The position numbers and the translations under genes are program-made. A model generated the notes under the pieces. The model was not told where the DNA came from. It worked only from the letters and a program-made list of their open reading frames with translations, and searched no databases. Of a stretch of 64,000 nt of DNA, positions 1-8,194 are shown piece by piece. This DNA is from Roseiarcus sp963820775 (GTDB taxonomy: Bacteria; Pseudomonadota; Alphaproteobacteria; Rhizobiales; Beijerinckiaceae): positions 1 through 64,000 of the forward strand of contig CAWGBF010000013.1 of the NCBI GenBank assembly GCA_963820775.1, read 5' to 3'. Within the stretch, counting starts at the first letter, position 1. Each line of letters begins with the position of its first letter.

Positions 1-1034
1 ATCGCCTGGCGAGCGAGCATCGCCGCGGGAGGATAAAGGCGCAGCGCCTCCTCAAAGACCGCGCGAAGGATTTCGCACCTTTCCGTCGCGACCGACTGAT
101 CCGCGTCGAACGCCTGATCCGCGTCAGCCTCGGCCCGTTCGCGCCATTCGGGAGATTGGGAGAGCAGGAAAAGCGTCCAGGTCAGCGCATTCGCGGTCGT
201 TTCGTGGCCCGCGTTGATGAAGGTGACGATGTTCGCACGCACATCCGCCTCGGCGATTGCGCGCCCGTTTTCGGGATCCTTCGCCGACATGAGTAGGGTC
301 AGGAGATCACGCGGCGCGTCGGCCCCTTGGCTTAGCAACGCGCGCCGCTTTTCGATGATCGCGTCGACGGCCGAATCGAAAAACTCGAGCGCGGCGCGGC
401 CCCGGCGGCGCCTGAGCCTCGGCACGAAATCGGGCGCCCCCAGCAAATCGAGCGGGTCGATCCTGCCGATCGTCTCGAAATAGCTCGACACAGCGCGCTG
501 AAAGGCGCTGGGCTCACGTCCAAGCCCTTGCGAGAACAGTGTCTGCTCGAGCACCTCCAGCGTCAGGCGCGACATGACCGGGCCGACATCGACCACGGCC
601 CCGTCGCGCCGTCGGCTCATGCGCTCAATCGCGGCCCGTCCAACCCGGTGGACAGCCGGAGCGAATTCCGCGGTCTGACGCGGAGAAAACAAGGGCGCGA
701 GCGCGCGCCGCTGGACACGCCACTCATCGCCCTCGGCGGTCAACAGCCCGTTGCCGAGGCCCGGCCGCAAGATGCGAAGCTGCAGGTCGTCTTTGCGGTA
801 GTTGGCGGCGTTGTCGAGAAAGATGCGTCTAACGGCCGCCGGATCATGCGCCGCGCCGCGAAGGCCGAAAATGGTCTGACCCATTGAAACCGGCCGCTCG
901 AAATCCCCCTCCCACCAGACTTCGATCGGATTGCGCTGGAGGGCAAGGAGAGTCGAGAACGATCCGCGCGGCCTTTGAGGCCGGCGCGGGTAAGGGGGAA
1001 CGAAAAGCCTCGAGGATGTTGGCGCGGCCGACAT
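1..1034 (-). CDS. Cytochrome P450, 3' end beyond window
   Basis: Haem monooxygenase that would hydroxylate an unidentified substrate; substrate class cannot be read from this. The frame opens at the ATG at 1034 and runs off the left edge with 344 residues visible, about three quarters of a usual P450. Near residue 273 is the I-helix oxygen-binding motif AGHETT, and near residue 329 the K-helix E-x-x-R motif (EALR) followed by LYPP. The N-terminus has a proline-rich PPYPRRP hinge. The Cys haem ligand lies outside the window. recR lies upstream on the same strand, 94 bases away. The family call is firm; the function is not. Confidence 0.9.
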   Translation of the reverse strand, partial: MSAAPTSSRLFVPPYPRRPQRPRGSFSTLLALQRNPIEVWWEGDFERPVSMGQTIFGLRGAAHDPAAVRRIFLDNAANYRKDDLQLRILRPGLGNGLLTAEGDEWRVQRRALAPLFSPRQTAEFAPAVHRVGRAAIERMSRRRDGAVVDVGPVMSRLTLEVLEQTLFSQGLGREPSAFQRAVSSYFETIGRIDPLDLLGAPDFVPRLRRRRGRAALEFFDSAVDAIIEKRRALLSQGADAPRDLLTLLMSAKDPENGRAIAEADVRANIVTFINAGHETTANALTWTLFLLSQSPEWRERAEADADQAFDADQSVATERCEILRAVFEEALRLYPPAAMLARQA

Positions 1035-1128
1035 GCGATCGCCTTGGAAACCGTTTGGGGCCCAAACTTAAGCAGAGGCGGGGCCGCCCGACAGGGGCCG
1101 GAGCAAATATTCACAGTTCCCAGGACGT

Positions 1129-1734
1129 TCAGAACGCCGTGCGCTGACGCATCGCCGCCGCGAGCGTGCCGTCATCGAGATAGTCAAGCTCCCCGCCCAC
1201 CGGCACGCCGTGCGCGAGCCGCGTCACCTTGATGGTCGTGTCGGCGAGGAGATCGATGATGTAGTGCGCCGTCGTTTGGCCTTCGACAGTCGCATTAACG
1301 GCAAGGATCATTTCGCTGAACCCCCCTTTGGCGATGCGCGCAACGAGCGCCGAGAGGTTGAGATCGGTTGGCCCAACGCCGTCGAGCGGCGAAAGCGCGC
1401 CGCCGAGCACGTGGTAGCGCGCCCGCGTGGCGCCGGCCCGCTCCAGCGCCCAAAGATCGCCGACCAATTCGACGACGACGAGCGTCGTCGAGTCGCGCCG
1501 TTCATCCGAGCAGATCGTGCAGGGATCGCGCGTGTCGACATTGCCGCAGACCGAACAGGTCAAGATCCGCTCCTGGGCGACGCGCATCGCATCGGCGAGG
1601 GGCGCGAGCAGCGTCTCGCGCTTACGGATGAGGTGCAGCGCGACGCGGCGCGCCGAGCGTGGCCCCAATCCCGGCAAGCGTGCGAGCAGCTGGACGAGAC
1701 GCTCGATTTCCGGCCCGGCGACGCTGGTCGACAT
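1129..1734 (-). CDS. recR: Recombination mediator protein RecR
   Basis: RecR acts with RecO (and RecF) to load RecA on gapped DNA. The 201-residue product has the usual length. It shows the N-terminal helix-hairpin-helix (LPGLGPRSARR, about residues 19-29), a four-cysteine zinc finger (CSVCGNVDTRDPCTIC, about 60-75) and a Toprim domain with the VVVELVGDLWALE stretch. The C-terminal GVPVGGELDYLDDGTL block is characteristic of the family. It follows ybaB and dnaX on the same strand, the classic bacterial dnaX-ybaB-recR order, which supports all three calls. Confidence 0.97.
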   Translation of the reverse strand: MSTSVAGPEIERLVQLLARLPGLGPRSARRVALHLIRKRETLLAPLADAMRVAQERILTCSVCGNVDTRDPCTICSDERRDSTTLVVVELVGDLWALERAGATRARYHVLGGALSPLDGVGPTDLNLSALVARIAKGGFSEMILAVNATVEGQTTAHYIIDLLADTTIKVTRLAHGVPVGGELDYLDDGTLAAAMRQRTAF

Positions 1735-1741
1735 CCCGCCT

Positions 1742-2063
1742 CTAGAACGGCAGCTTCATACCGGGCGGAAGGGGCAGGCCCTCGGTGAGGGACTGCATCT
1801 TCTCAGCCGGCGACACGATCGGCTTTGGCCTTGCCATCGGTGAAAGCGGCGACGATCAGATCCTCAAGCATCTCCTTGTCGGCCGGCGTCAACAGCGAGG
1901 CGTCGATGCGCACGCCCTTCAATTCGCCCTTGGCGGTGAGCGTCAGACTGACCATGCCGCCGCCCGACTGACCTTCAACCTCAAGGCGACCGAGTTCCTC
2001 CTGCGTTTCCTGGAGCTTGGCCTGGACGGCCTGCGCCTTTTTCATCATGCCCATGATATCCAC
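1742..2063 (-). CDS. ybaB: YbaB/EbfC nucleoid-associated protein, apparent 1-bp frameshift near C-terminus
   Basis: Small dimeric DNA-binding protein encoded between dnaX and recR. It begins MDIMGMMKKAQ and carries the family GGGMVSLTLTAKGELKGVRID core. The open frame stops at 1803-1805 after only 86 residues. The family C-terminus (EKMQSLTEGLPLPPGMKLPF) continues in another frame to a TAG at 1742-1744. Deleting one G in the GG at 1807-1808 restores a normal 106-residue protein. The extra base is more likely a sequence error than real gene loss, because the rest of the gene is intact. A genuine truncation cannot be excluded. Confidence 0.9.
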
Positions 2064-2078
2064 GGCGCAATCTCCTTC

Positions 2079-3878
2079 TCAAATGTCATCAAAGGGGTCG
2101 ACGCCGGAATCGGCGTAAGCGACCTCATCGTCGAGCTCGCCCGCCGTGGGAAGCGGCGCGTCCGTAGGGGACGGGGCCTCCGGACGCCGCACGTCGACGA
2201 TGCGGGCCCCTTTGAAGCGGTCAAGAACCTTCTGCACCAGCGGATGCGAGGCCACGTTGCTTGTTCGCTCAGCCTCACGCGCTTGCGCCGTCTCCCGCAG
2301 CGTCGACGCGGTCGAGCCCGGGACGAGCGCGACCATCCAGCGCTCGCCCGTCCATTCCTGCAGTCGACGGCTCAGCGTCTGCGCCAGTCCGTACTCGGCC
2401 CCTTCGACCAAGGTGAAGGCGATGCTGCCCGGTTCGAAACGCGCGAGCCGCACGTCTCGCTCAAGCGACTGGGTCAGCTGAATATCGCGCTTGGAGCGCG
2501 CGAGCGCGACGACGTCCTCGAAACCTCTGAGCACCGGAACCACGGCGGCCGGGGGAGGAGGGGCCGGCGCGGACGCGACCGGAGCGGGCGCTGTCGCCGC
2601 GAGCCGCATCGAAGCGCGCGGACCTCCGCTGCCCGACGGACCGGCGGACGGAATCGGTGCGTGACGCGGACTATCGGCCGCTTGGCTCAGCTTGCGAATC
2701 GTCTCTTCAGGACTGGGCAGATCGGACGCGTAGGCGAGGCGAATCAGCGCCATTTCGGCCGAGGCGAGCGGGCGGGGCGAATCCTTCACATCCTCCACGC
2801 CTTTGAGCAGAATTTGCCATGTTCGCGCCAGCACGCCAAGCGACAGTTTGTCGGCGAATTCGCGGGCGCGGGCGCGCTCGTTCTCACTTACCGCCGGATC
2901 CTCAGTCGCCGCCGGCGCAATCTTGGCGCGGGTGACGAAATGGCAAAATTCGGCGAGCTCGATCAGAATGTCGGCGGGATCGGCGCCCGCCTGGTGCAGC
3001 GCGCGCACGATCTCGAGAGCCTCGGCGATCTCACCCTTCATGACGCGCTCGAACAGCGCGACCACTTCGCCCCGGTCCGAGAGGCCCAGCATGTCGCGAA
3101 TGGCGAGCGCCGTGACGCCCGTTTCGCCGCCGTAGGCGATGCCCTGATCGAGCAGCGACAGCGCGTCGCGCACTGAGCCCTCGGCGACGCGGGCGATGAG
3201 CGCCAGCGCCTCCGGCTCGGCGGCGACGCCCTCAGCCGCGCAAATCTTGCTCAAGTGGCCGACCATCGGCCCCGCCTCAATGCGCCGCAAATCGAAGCGA
3301 ATGCAGCGCGAGCGCACCGTGATCGGAACCTTTTCGATTTCGGTCGTCGCAAACAGGAACTTGACGTGCTCCGGCGGCTCTTCGAGTGTTTTCAAAAGAC
3401 CGTTGAAGGCCTGCTTCGAGAGCATGTGCACCTCGTCGATGATGTAGACCTTGGTGCGCGCCGAAACCGGGCGATAGCGCGCATTCTCGATAATCTCGCG
3501 CACGTCGTCGATGCCGGTATGGGAGGCCGCGTCCATCTCGATCACATCGACATGACGCGATTCCATGATCGCCTGGCAGTGGAGGCCGAGCTCGGGCATG
3601 TCGGTGCTCGGGCGGTCGATCTTGCCCGGCAGCGAATAATTGAAGGCGCGAGCCAGAATGCGCGCCGTCGTCGTCTTGCCGACACCGCGCACGCCCGTGA
3701 GAATATAGGCTTGGTGGATGCGGCTCGCGGCGAAGGAATTGGCGAGCGTGCGCACCATCGGCTCCTGGCCGACGAGGTCTTCGAACCGCATCGGCCGGTA
3801 TTTTCGCGCCAGCACCCGATAGGGAGAGGCCGGCGGCGCGGCTTGGGCTTCGGCAGCAGGGAAGAGCGAATCGCTCAA
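2079..3878 (-). CDS. dnaX: DNA polymerase III subunit gamma/tau
   Basis: Clamp-loader ATPase of the replisome. The 599-residue product has an AAA+ domain with Walker A GVRGVGKTT at residues 62-70, a Walker B/DExx box (IIDEVHML, about residue 145), sensor-1 region FLFATTE and the arginine-finger segment TVRSRC. The alphaproteobacterial form DMPELGLHCQAIMESRHVD replaces the usual zinc module, leaving one Cys visible there. A Pro/Ala-rich linker near residues 400-440 leads into the tau C-terminal domain. It starts the dnaX-ybaB-recR gene group, with ybaB 15 bases downstream. No obvious slippery run for gamma production was noticed. Confidence 0.97.
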   Translation of the reverse strand: MSDSLFPAAEAQAAPPASPYRVLARKYRPMRFEDLVGQEPMVRTLANSFAASRIHQAYILTGVRGVGKTTTARILARAFNYSLPGKIDRPSTDMPELGLHCQAIMESRHVDVIEMDAASHTGIDDVREIIENARYRPVSARTKVYIIDEVHMLSKQAFNGLLKTLEEPPEHVKFLFATTEIEKVPITVRSRCIRFDLRRIEAGPMVGHLSKICAAEGVAAEPEALALIARVAEGSVRDALSLLDQGIAYGGETGVTALAIRDMLGLSDRGEVVALFERVMKGEIAEALEIVRALHQAGADPADILIELAEFCHFVTRAKIAPAATEDPAVSENERARAREFADKLSLGVLARTWQILLKGVEDVKDSPRPLASAEMALIRLAYASDLPSPEETIRKLSQAADSPRHAPIPSAGPSGSGGPRASMRLAATAPAPVASAPAPPPPAAVVPVLRGFEDVVALARSKRDIQLTQSLERDVRLARFEPGSIAFTLVEGAEYGLAQTLSRRLQEWTGERWMVALVPGSTASTLRETAQAREAERTSNVASHPLVQKVLDRFKGARIVDVRRPEAPSPTDAPLPTAGELDDEVAYADSGVDPFDDI

Positions 3879-4015
3879 CGACGCCCTCTTTTGGCACGAA
3901 AAGGTCGATGGCGGAGCATGTTAAGCTTTGCTTCGCTCGATGAACCGCCGCTCGGAGGCGAAGGCGAACTCAGAATTCACGCTCGCCTGGTCGCTGGCGG
4001 CCCAAGCGCGTCAGT

Positions 4016-4109
4016 GGGAGGTTGGACAAAGACCCGCCCTGGCTCGTTAGGGCTGCTTCCTTCCGGACCTGACCCGGTTGGCGAGCGGTACGTCCTTCGC
4101 CAACCTCCC
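4016..4109 (-). ncRNA. ffs: Small bacterial signal recognition particle RNA (4.5S)
   Basis: Read on the minus strand, this segment holds the universal SRP helix 8 signature, GGTCAGGTCCGGAAGGAAGC, including the GGAA tetraloop. The ends GGGAGGTTGG (from 4109) and CCAACCTCCC (to 4016) are perfectly complementary over ten bases and close the long hairpin. The length of about 94 nt suits the small alphaproteobacterial form. It lies just upstream of dnaX on the same strand. The exact 5' and 3' ends are inferred from the closing stem. Confidence 0.95.
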
Positions 4110-4165
4110 GCCGCCTATGTGGACCATGAGACGGCGGGGCGCAAGAGGCGGGCGGGAGCGCCCGT

Positions 4166-4972
4166 TCACGCCGCCCTCGCCTGCTCCTCGATCATGGCCT
4201 GGGCAATCCGCGCCGTCGCGTCGTCCGCCGGGAACAGCATCTCGAGCGCCAGCTCGGAAAGCGTTACGTCATTGGGGGTGCCGAAAACGGTGACCGTGCC
4301 GAGGAAGGACATGACGCCAAGCCGCGTGGCGACGCGAAGCGGCGTGGCCAGACGCTCGGCGGCGCCAAAATTCTCCGTGGGTTCGCAATCAGGCGGCGCC
4401 GGATAGGCCGAAACCTCAGCGAGCAGGGCCTGCAGAATCGCATCGCCACGGGCGTCGATCTGCTGGCGAAGCACGCTCAGCATATGCGCGCGCCACGCCC
4501 CATAATTCACGATTCTCGACCCCATGCCGGCCGGGTGCAGGGTGAGGCGCACGGCGTTGACAGGCGGGCGCATGAGATCGGCCGAACAGCCCTCGTAAAG
4601 TTGGGGCAGGGCGGAATTCGACATCACGATGTTCCAATGCCGATCGACGGCGAAGGCGGGATAAGGCTTGTGCGCCTGGAGAATGGCGTCGATCGCGGTT
4701 TTCGCCGCCGCCAAGGCGGCGAGCGAGCGCTCCTGAAAAGCCGGCGCGAAGCCCGCCGCCAGAAGAAGGGAATTCTGGTCCCGCAGCGGGATCTCGAGAT
4801 ATTCGGCAAGGCGGGCGATCATCTCGCGGCTCGGCTGCGCCTTGCCGGTCTCGAGACAAGACAAGTGCCGGGTCGAGCTCTCGGCGGCATAGGCAAGGTC
4901 GGCCTGCGTCATGCGGCGCCGTTCGCGCCAGCGCCGCAACAGCACGCCGAAGGGAAGCTGATGAGCGGTCAT
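4166..4972 (-). CDS. XRE-family helix-turn-helix regulator with MmyB-like ligand domain
   Basis: DNA-binding regulator of 268 residues. The N-terminal HTH covers about residues 8-65 (LRRWRERRRMTQADLAYAAESSTRHLS, split here for length: RRMTQADLA then SSTRHLSCLE). A C-terminal domain of the MmyB type (PAFAVDRHWNIV... GMGSRIVNYGAW) probably binds a small ligand. Homologues often sit next to the gene they regulate. Here the divergent neighbours are the NTF2-like/hydrolase pair at 5156-6375, so control of that pair is a reasonable guess. Target and ligand are unknown. Confidence 0.88.
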   Translation of the reverse strand: MTAHQLPFGVLLRRWRERRRMTQADLAYAAESSTRHLSCLETGKAQPSREMIARLAEYLEIPLRDQNSLLLAAGFAPAFQERSLAALAAAKTAIDAILQAHKPYPAFAVDRHWNIVMSNSALPQLYEGCSADLMRPPVNAVRLTLHPAGMGSRIVNYGAWRAHMLSVLRQQIDARGDAILQALLAEVSAYPAPPDCEPTENFGAAERLATPLRVATRLGVMSFLGTVTVFGTPNDVTLSELALEMLFPADDATARIAQAMIEEQARAA

Positions 4973-5155
4973 GGGGCCAAGCTTAGCGCTGGGTCCCGCA
5001 TAAGGCCATGACCTCCGAGGTCAAGGGCCAAGCGCCTGGGCCGTCGCTTTTTGACCCGCCAAGTCATGGATTGCCAACCCGACCGGCGCGATGTTGGGCG
5101 ATGAACCCGGGGGCTCACAGGCCCTCGATCTTGAAAGCCAGACTGGAGAGACACG

Positions 5156-5512
5156 ATGCTCAACGCTCAAGCGCTCGCCGATCGCTATGTCGCCGCGTGG
5201 AACGAACCGGACGCAGCCAAGCGCTCGTCCGCCATCGCCGCGCTCTGGGCGCCCGACGCGCTCGGCTACAAGGGAGCGCGCGGATACGCCCCGCTCGCAA
5301 AGCTGACCCTTGTCGCGCCCGAGAAGAACGCAGGCCAAGAGGGCGTTCGCTATCGCGCCGCCCCGAGCGCTCGCCTCCGCGGCGACGTTGTCACGTTCCG
5401 CTGGGAGATGGTGCTCGCCGCGAGCGAGACGGTGCTGGCGAGCGGGCTCGAGTTCCTCATCGTCGACGACGACGGGCGGATCCTGGTCGACCATCCGTTC
5501 GCTGCTGCGTAA
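5156..5512 (+). CDS. NTF2/SnoaL-like small protein
   Basis: A 118-residue protein starting MLNAQALADRYVAAWNEPD, a typical opening for SnoaL/NTF2-like folds that form a cone-shaped pocket used as a ligand-binding or isomerase scaffold. No catalytic residues can be assigned. A purine-rich GGAGAGA ribosome site sits just before the ATG. The gene precedes the alpha/beta hydrolase by 35 bases on the same strand, so the two are probably co-transcribed, and they diverge from the XRE regulator. Confidence 0.75.
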   Translation: MLNAQALADRYVAAWNEPDAAKRSSAIAALWAPDALGYKGARGYAPLAKLTLVAPEKNAGQEGVRYRAAPSARLRGDVVTFRWEMVLAASETVLASGLEFLIVDDDGRILVDHPFAAA

Positions 5513-5547
5513 CGCCATCCAATCCCCCTTTCATAAAGGACAAATCC

Positions 5548-6375
5548 GTGCCTTTCATCACGGCAAATGACGGAACTCAGCTCTATTGGCGCGAGTGGGG
5601 AGAAGGGCCGCCGATCCTGTTCCTGAGCGGCCTCGGCTGCAGCAGCCAGATGTGGGACTACCAGATGGCCGCCTTCGCGGACGAGGGGTTCCGCTGCATC
5701 GGCTTCGACCGGCGCGGCCACGGCCGCTCCGATCAACCGGCCGGCGGCTATGATTTCGATGCGTTCGCCGACGACGTCGCCGTGCTCGTCGATCGCCTCG
5801 ATCTGTCAGAGCTCACCCTCATCGCCCATTCGATGGCGGGCGGCGAGGCGGTGCGCTATCTCACCCGCCACGGGAGCCAGCGCGTCGCCCGCCTCGTGCT
5901 CCTCGCGCCGACGACGCCGATGCTGCGCAAGACCCACGACAACCCGAATGGCTCGCCAATGGAAGCCTTCGAGGCGCTATGGGCCGGGTGGCGTCGCGAC
6001 TATCCGAAATGGGTTGCCGACAACCTCGCGCCGTTCTTCATTCCGGAGACCTCGCCGGCGATGATGCGCTGGGGCGCGACCCTGTTGCAGACCTCGCTTC
6101 CCGTCACCCTCGCCTGCTCCCGCGCCATGGTCGAAGCGGACTTCCGCGCCGAGATGAGAGACATCGACGTGCCAACCCTCATCGTCCAGGGCGACCGCGA
6201 CCGGTCCATGCCGGTCGAGATGACCGGCAAGCCTTCGGCCGAGCTCATCCCGGGCGCAAGGCTCCTCGTCTATCCCGGCGCGCCGCACGGCCTCATGTTC
6301 ACCCACATGGACCAGCTTAACGCCGACCTCGCGGTCTTCATGCGCGAGCGCGAAGCCCGCTCAGCCGCCGCTTGA
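5548..6375 (+). CDS. Alpha/beta-fold hydrolase
   Basis: A 275-residue hydrolase of the peroxidase/arylesterase-like alpha/beta branch. I chose the GTG at 5548 because AAAGGA lies seven bases upstream and the product then begins (M)PFITANDGTQLYWREWG, the expected start. Visible features are the oxyanion strand FLSGLGCSS, the nucleophile elbow AHSMAGG with Ser, a probable acid in VQGDRDRSMP and the catalytic His in GAPHGLM. The elbow has Ala where the first and last Gly of GxSxG usually stand, a known variation. Substrate unknown. The partner is the NTF2-like gene upstream. Confidence 0.9.
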   Translation: MPFITANDGTQLYWREWGEGPPILFLSGLGCSSQMWDYQMAAFADEGFRCIGFDRRGHGRSDQPAGGYDFDAFADDVAVLVDRLDLSELTLIAHSMAGGEAVRYLTRHGSQRVARLVLLAPTTPMLRKTHDNPNGSPMEAFEALWAGWRRDYPKWVADNLAPFFIPETSPAMMRWGATLLQTSLPVTLACSRAMVEADFRAEMRDIDVPTLIVQGDRDRSMPVEMTGKPSAELIPGARLLVYPGAPHGLMFTHMDQLNADLAVFMREREARSAAA

Positions 6376-6392
6376 GCCGCGCAAATAACAGC

Positions 6393-6516
6393 TAATAAAC
6401 GCCACTAAACGCAAATAAACGAAAGTAAACGAAAGTAAAATTGCTTTCTTTTACTTACGTTTATTTTTTCTAATCGAGACTTTTCAATGGGTTACGATCG
6501 ATTCAAATAAGAAATT
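6393..6516 (+). repeat. Dispersed hairpin repeat, copy A
   Basis: An AT-rich island in GC-rich DNA. It has a 10-bp periodic run of TAAACG units, then an inverted repeat with 23-bp arms (6413-6435 and 6444-6466, two mismatches, 8-nt loop). A conserved core follows at about 6467-6514, including CGAGACTTTTCAATGGGTT. Related copies lie at 25372-25500 (opposite strand) and 52881-52992. No coding function is seen. It sits downstream of the hydrolase gene. Confidence 0.8.
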
Positions 6517-6640
6517 TCCCCCAGCTCAGTTCTCCAGCAAACGCCTCACGTCCCCTTCTCATTGGCCCGGTGAAGCACGACCTCGAAAATGGATAACATT
6601 GATTTCTTATTTTGTCAATAAATTGCGAGAGGACTTGCAT

Positions 6641-7933
6641 AGCTGGACGCTTCTAAGAACCTCGCGCCTTCCAGCATTTTCTGATTCACTCCCAGGTGGA
6701 GTGGGAGGCGAATCGATGCGCGGCCAGGGGGGACTTTTCGACGTCGACGAGCGGCTGAAGCGGCTGAGCGATCTCGGCGATCAGTTGCAGGCTTTCGCAG
6801 CGGCGGTCGATTTCGAGATTTTCCGGTCCGAGCTGACGCGGGCGCTGGCCTACTCGGACGGCTCGCAGGGCGGCCGACCGCCGTTCGACCCTGTGATGAT
6901 GTTCAAGATCCTGGTGATCCAGGCGGCCAACACCCTCTCGGACGAGCGTACCGAGTTTCTGATCAACGACCGCCTGTCGTTCATGCGGTTTCTCGGGTTG
7001 AGCCTATCCGATCGGGTTCCCGACGCTCGCACGATCTGGCTGTTCCGGGAAAAGCTGACCAGGGCCGAGGCGATTAAGCCACTGTTCGACCGGTTCGACG
7101 CGGCGCTGCGCGAGGCTGGCTACGTCGCTATGGGCGGCCAGATCGTCGACGCCTCGCTGATCGCCGCGCCCAAGCAGCGCAACACCGAGGAGGAGAAGAA
7201 GGCGGTCAAGGAGGGGCGCATTCCGCAGGCCTGGAAAGCCCAGCCAGCCAAGCTCCGGCAGAAGGACCGTGACGCGCGCTGGACGGTCAAGTTCAGCAAG
7301 GCCAAGGCCAGGCCGGATGGGACGGTTCCTCCGGTCGACATCGCTATTCCGACATTCGGCTACCAAAACCATGTCTCGATCGACCGCGAACATGGGCTGA
7401 TCCGGCGGTGGGAGGCGACCGACGCTGCGGCCTACGAGGGCGCGCGGCTGCGTGAGGGGCTGCTCGACAAGACCAACACCGCGAGCCCCGTCTGGGCCGA
7501 CACGGCCTACCGCTCGAAGGCCAATGAGGCGTTCCTCGAAAAGAATGGGTTCGTCAGCCGCGTCCATCGCAAGAAGCCGGCGGGCCGGCCCATGCCGGAG
7601 ACGACGCGGCGCGCCAACGCGCTCAAGTCCAAAGTCCGCTCCGGCGTCGAACACGTCTTCGCCGTGCAGAAGGACAAGATGGACCTCTTCGTCCGCACCA
7701 TCGGCATCGCCCGGGCGAAAACCAAGATCGGCATGGCCAACCTCGTCTACAACTTCCGCAGGCTCGTCTTCCTCGATCGTCTCGCTGCCGCCTGACCCCC
7801 GCGCCAAAGGGCCGCCCGGTCGCCGCAGCATGCGGCGCCCTATGCCGCATCCAAAACCGAGATCCCGCACCTCAAAATCGCGTCACTCGACCCGTCTCCG
7901 TCCGGAAAAACGCGTTTATAGAACCGTCCAGCT
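6641..7933 (+). mobile_element. IS5-family-like insertion sequence
   Basis: A 1.29-kb element bounded by imperfect inverted repeats: AGCTGGACGCTTCTAAGAAC at the left (6641) and, on the other strand from 7933, AGCTGGACGGTTCTATAAAC. It contains one transposase gene. No clear target duplication could be recognised next to these ends, so the outer limits may be off by a few bases. Confidence 0.8.
6716..7795 (+). CDS. IS5-family transposase
   Basis: DDE transposase of 359 residues. The ATG at 6716 is preferred because it has a GGGAGG ribosome site and lies inside the element; an upstream in-frame ATG at 6599 lies outside the inverted repeats. An N-terminal DUF772-like helical region contains FDPVMMFKILVIQ and DRLSFMRFLGL. 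Candidate catalytic acids are Asp in GGQIVDASL, Asp in WADTAYRS and Glu in GVEHVFAVQ. The frame is intact, so the element may be active. Confidence 0.92.
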   Translation: MRGQGGLFDVDERLKRLSDLGDQLQAFAAAVDFEIFRSELTRALAYSDGSQGGRPPFDPVMMFKILVIQAANTLSDERTEFLINDRLSFMRFLGLSLSDRVPDARTIWLFREKLTRAEAIKPLFDRFDAALREAGYVAMGGQIVDASLIAAPKQRNTEEEKKAVKEGRIPQAWKAQPAKLRQKDRDARWTVKFSKAKARPDGTVPPVDIAIPTFGYQNHVSIDREHGLIRRWEATDAAAYEGARLREGLLDKTNTASPVWADTAYRSKANEAFLEKNGFVSRVHRKKPAGRPMPETTRRANALKSKVRSGVEHVFAVQKDKMDLFVRTIGIARAKTKIGMANLVYNFRRLVFLDRLAAA

Positions 7934-8194
7934 TTTCGTGCTGGTCGCGGCAAGCTCGGAACACAGGAGAGATCCGGGGTGCTCCGAACGTGTCAGGCCG
8001 TCCCCGGATCGAGTCTGGGGATGGGCATGACGAGAGCGGCTCAGCAGGCGCAGGCCCAGAGGTGGACGCGGCAGCTGACGCGATGGGAGCAAATTGCCCG
8101 ATCTCCCGGTTGCATCCCGCCCAGGAAGCGCGTCCGGCTTTAGATGGAATATTCGGCGGCCAAACCACTGGCCGCCGATTGAGCAACGTCTCGC

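Noticed and set aside
1785..3176. 463-residue plus-strand ORF
   Set aside because: It runs antisense to ybaB and dnaX, whose products are clearly recognisable; its own translation is Arg/His-rich with no family resemblance.
6393..6466. TAAACG 10-bp periodic units as replication iterons
   Set aside because: No replication initiator gene is nearby and the same units recur inside a dispersed repeat at 25421-25495.
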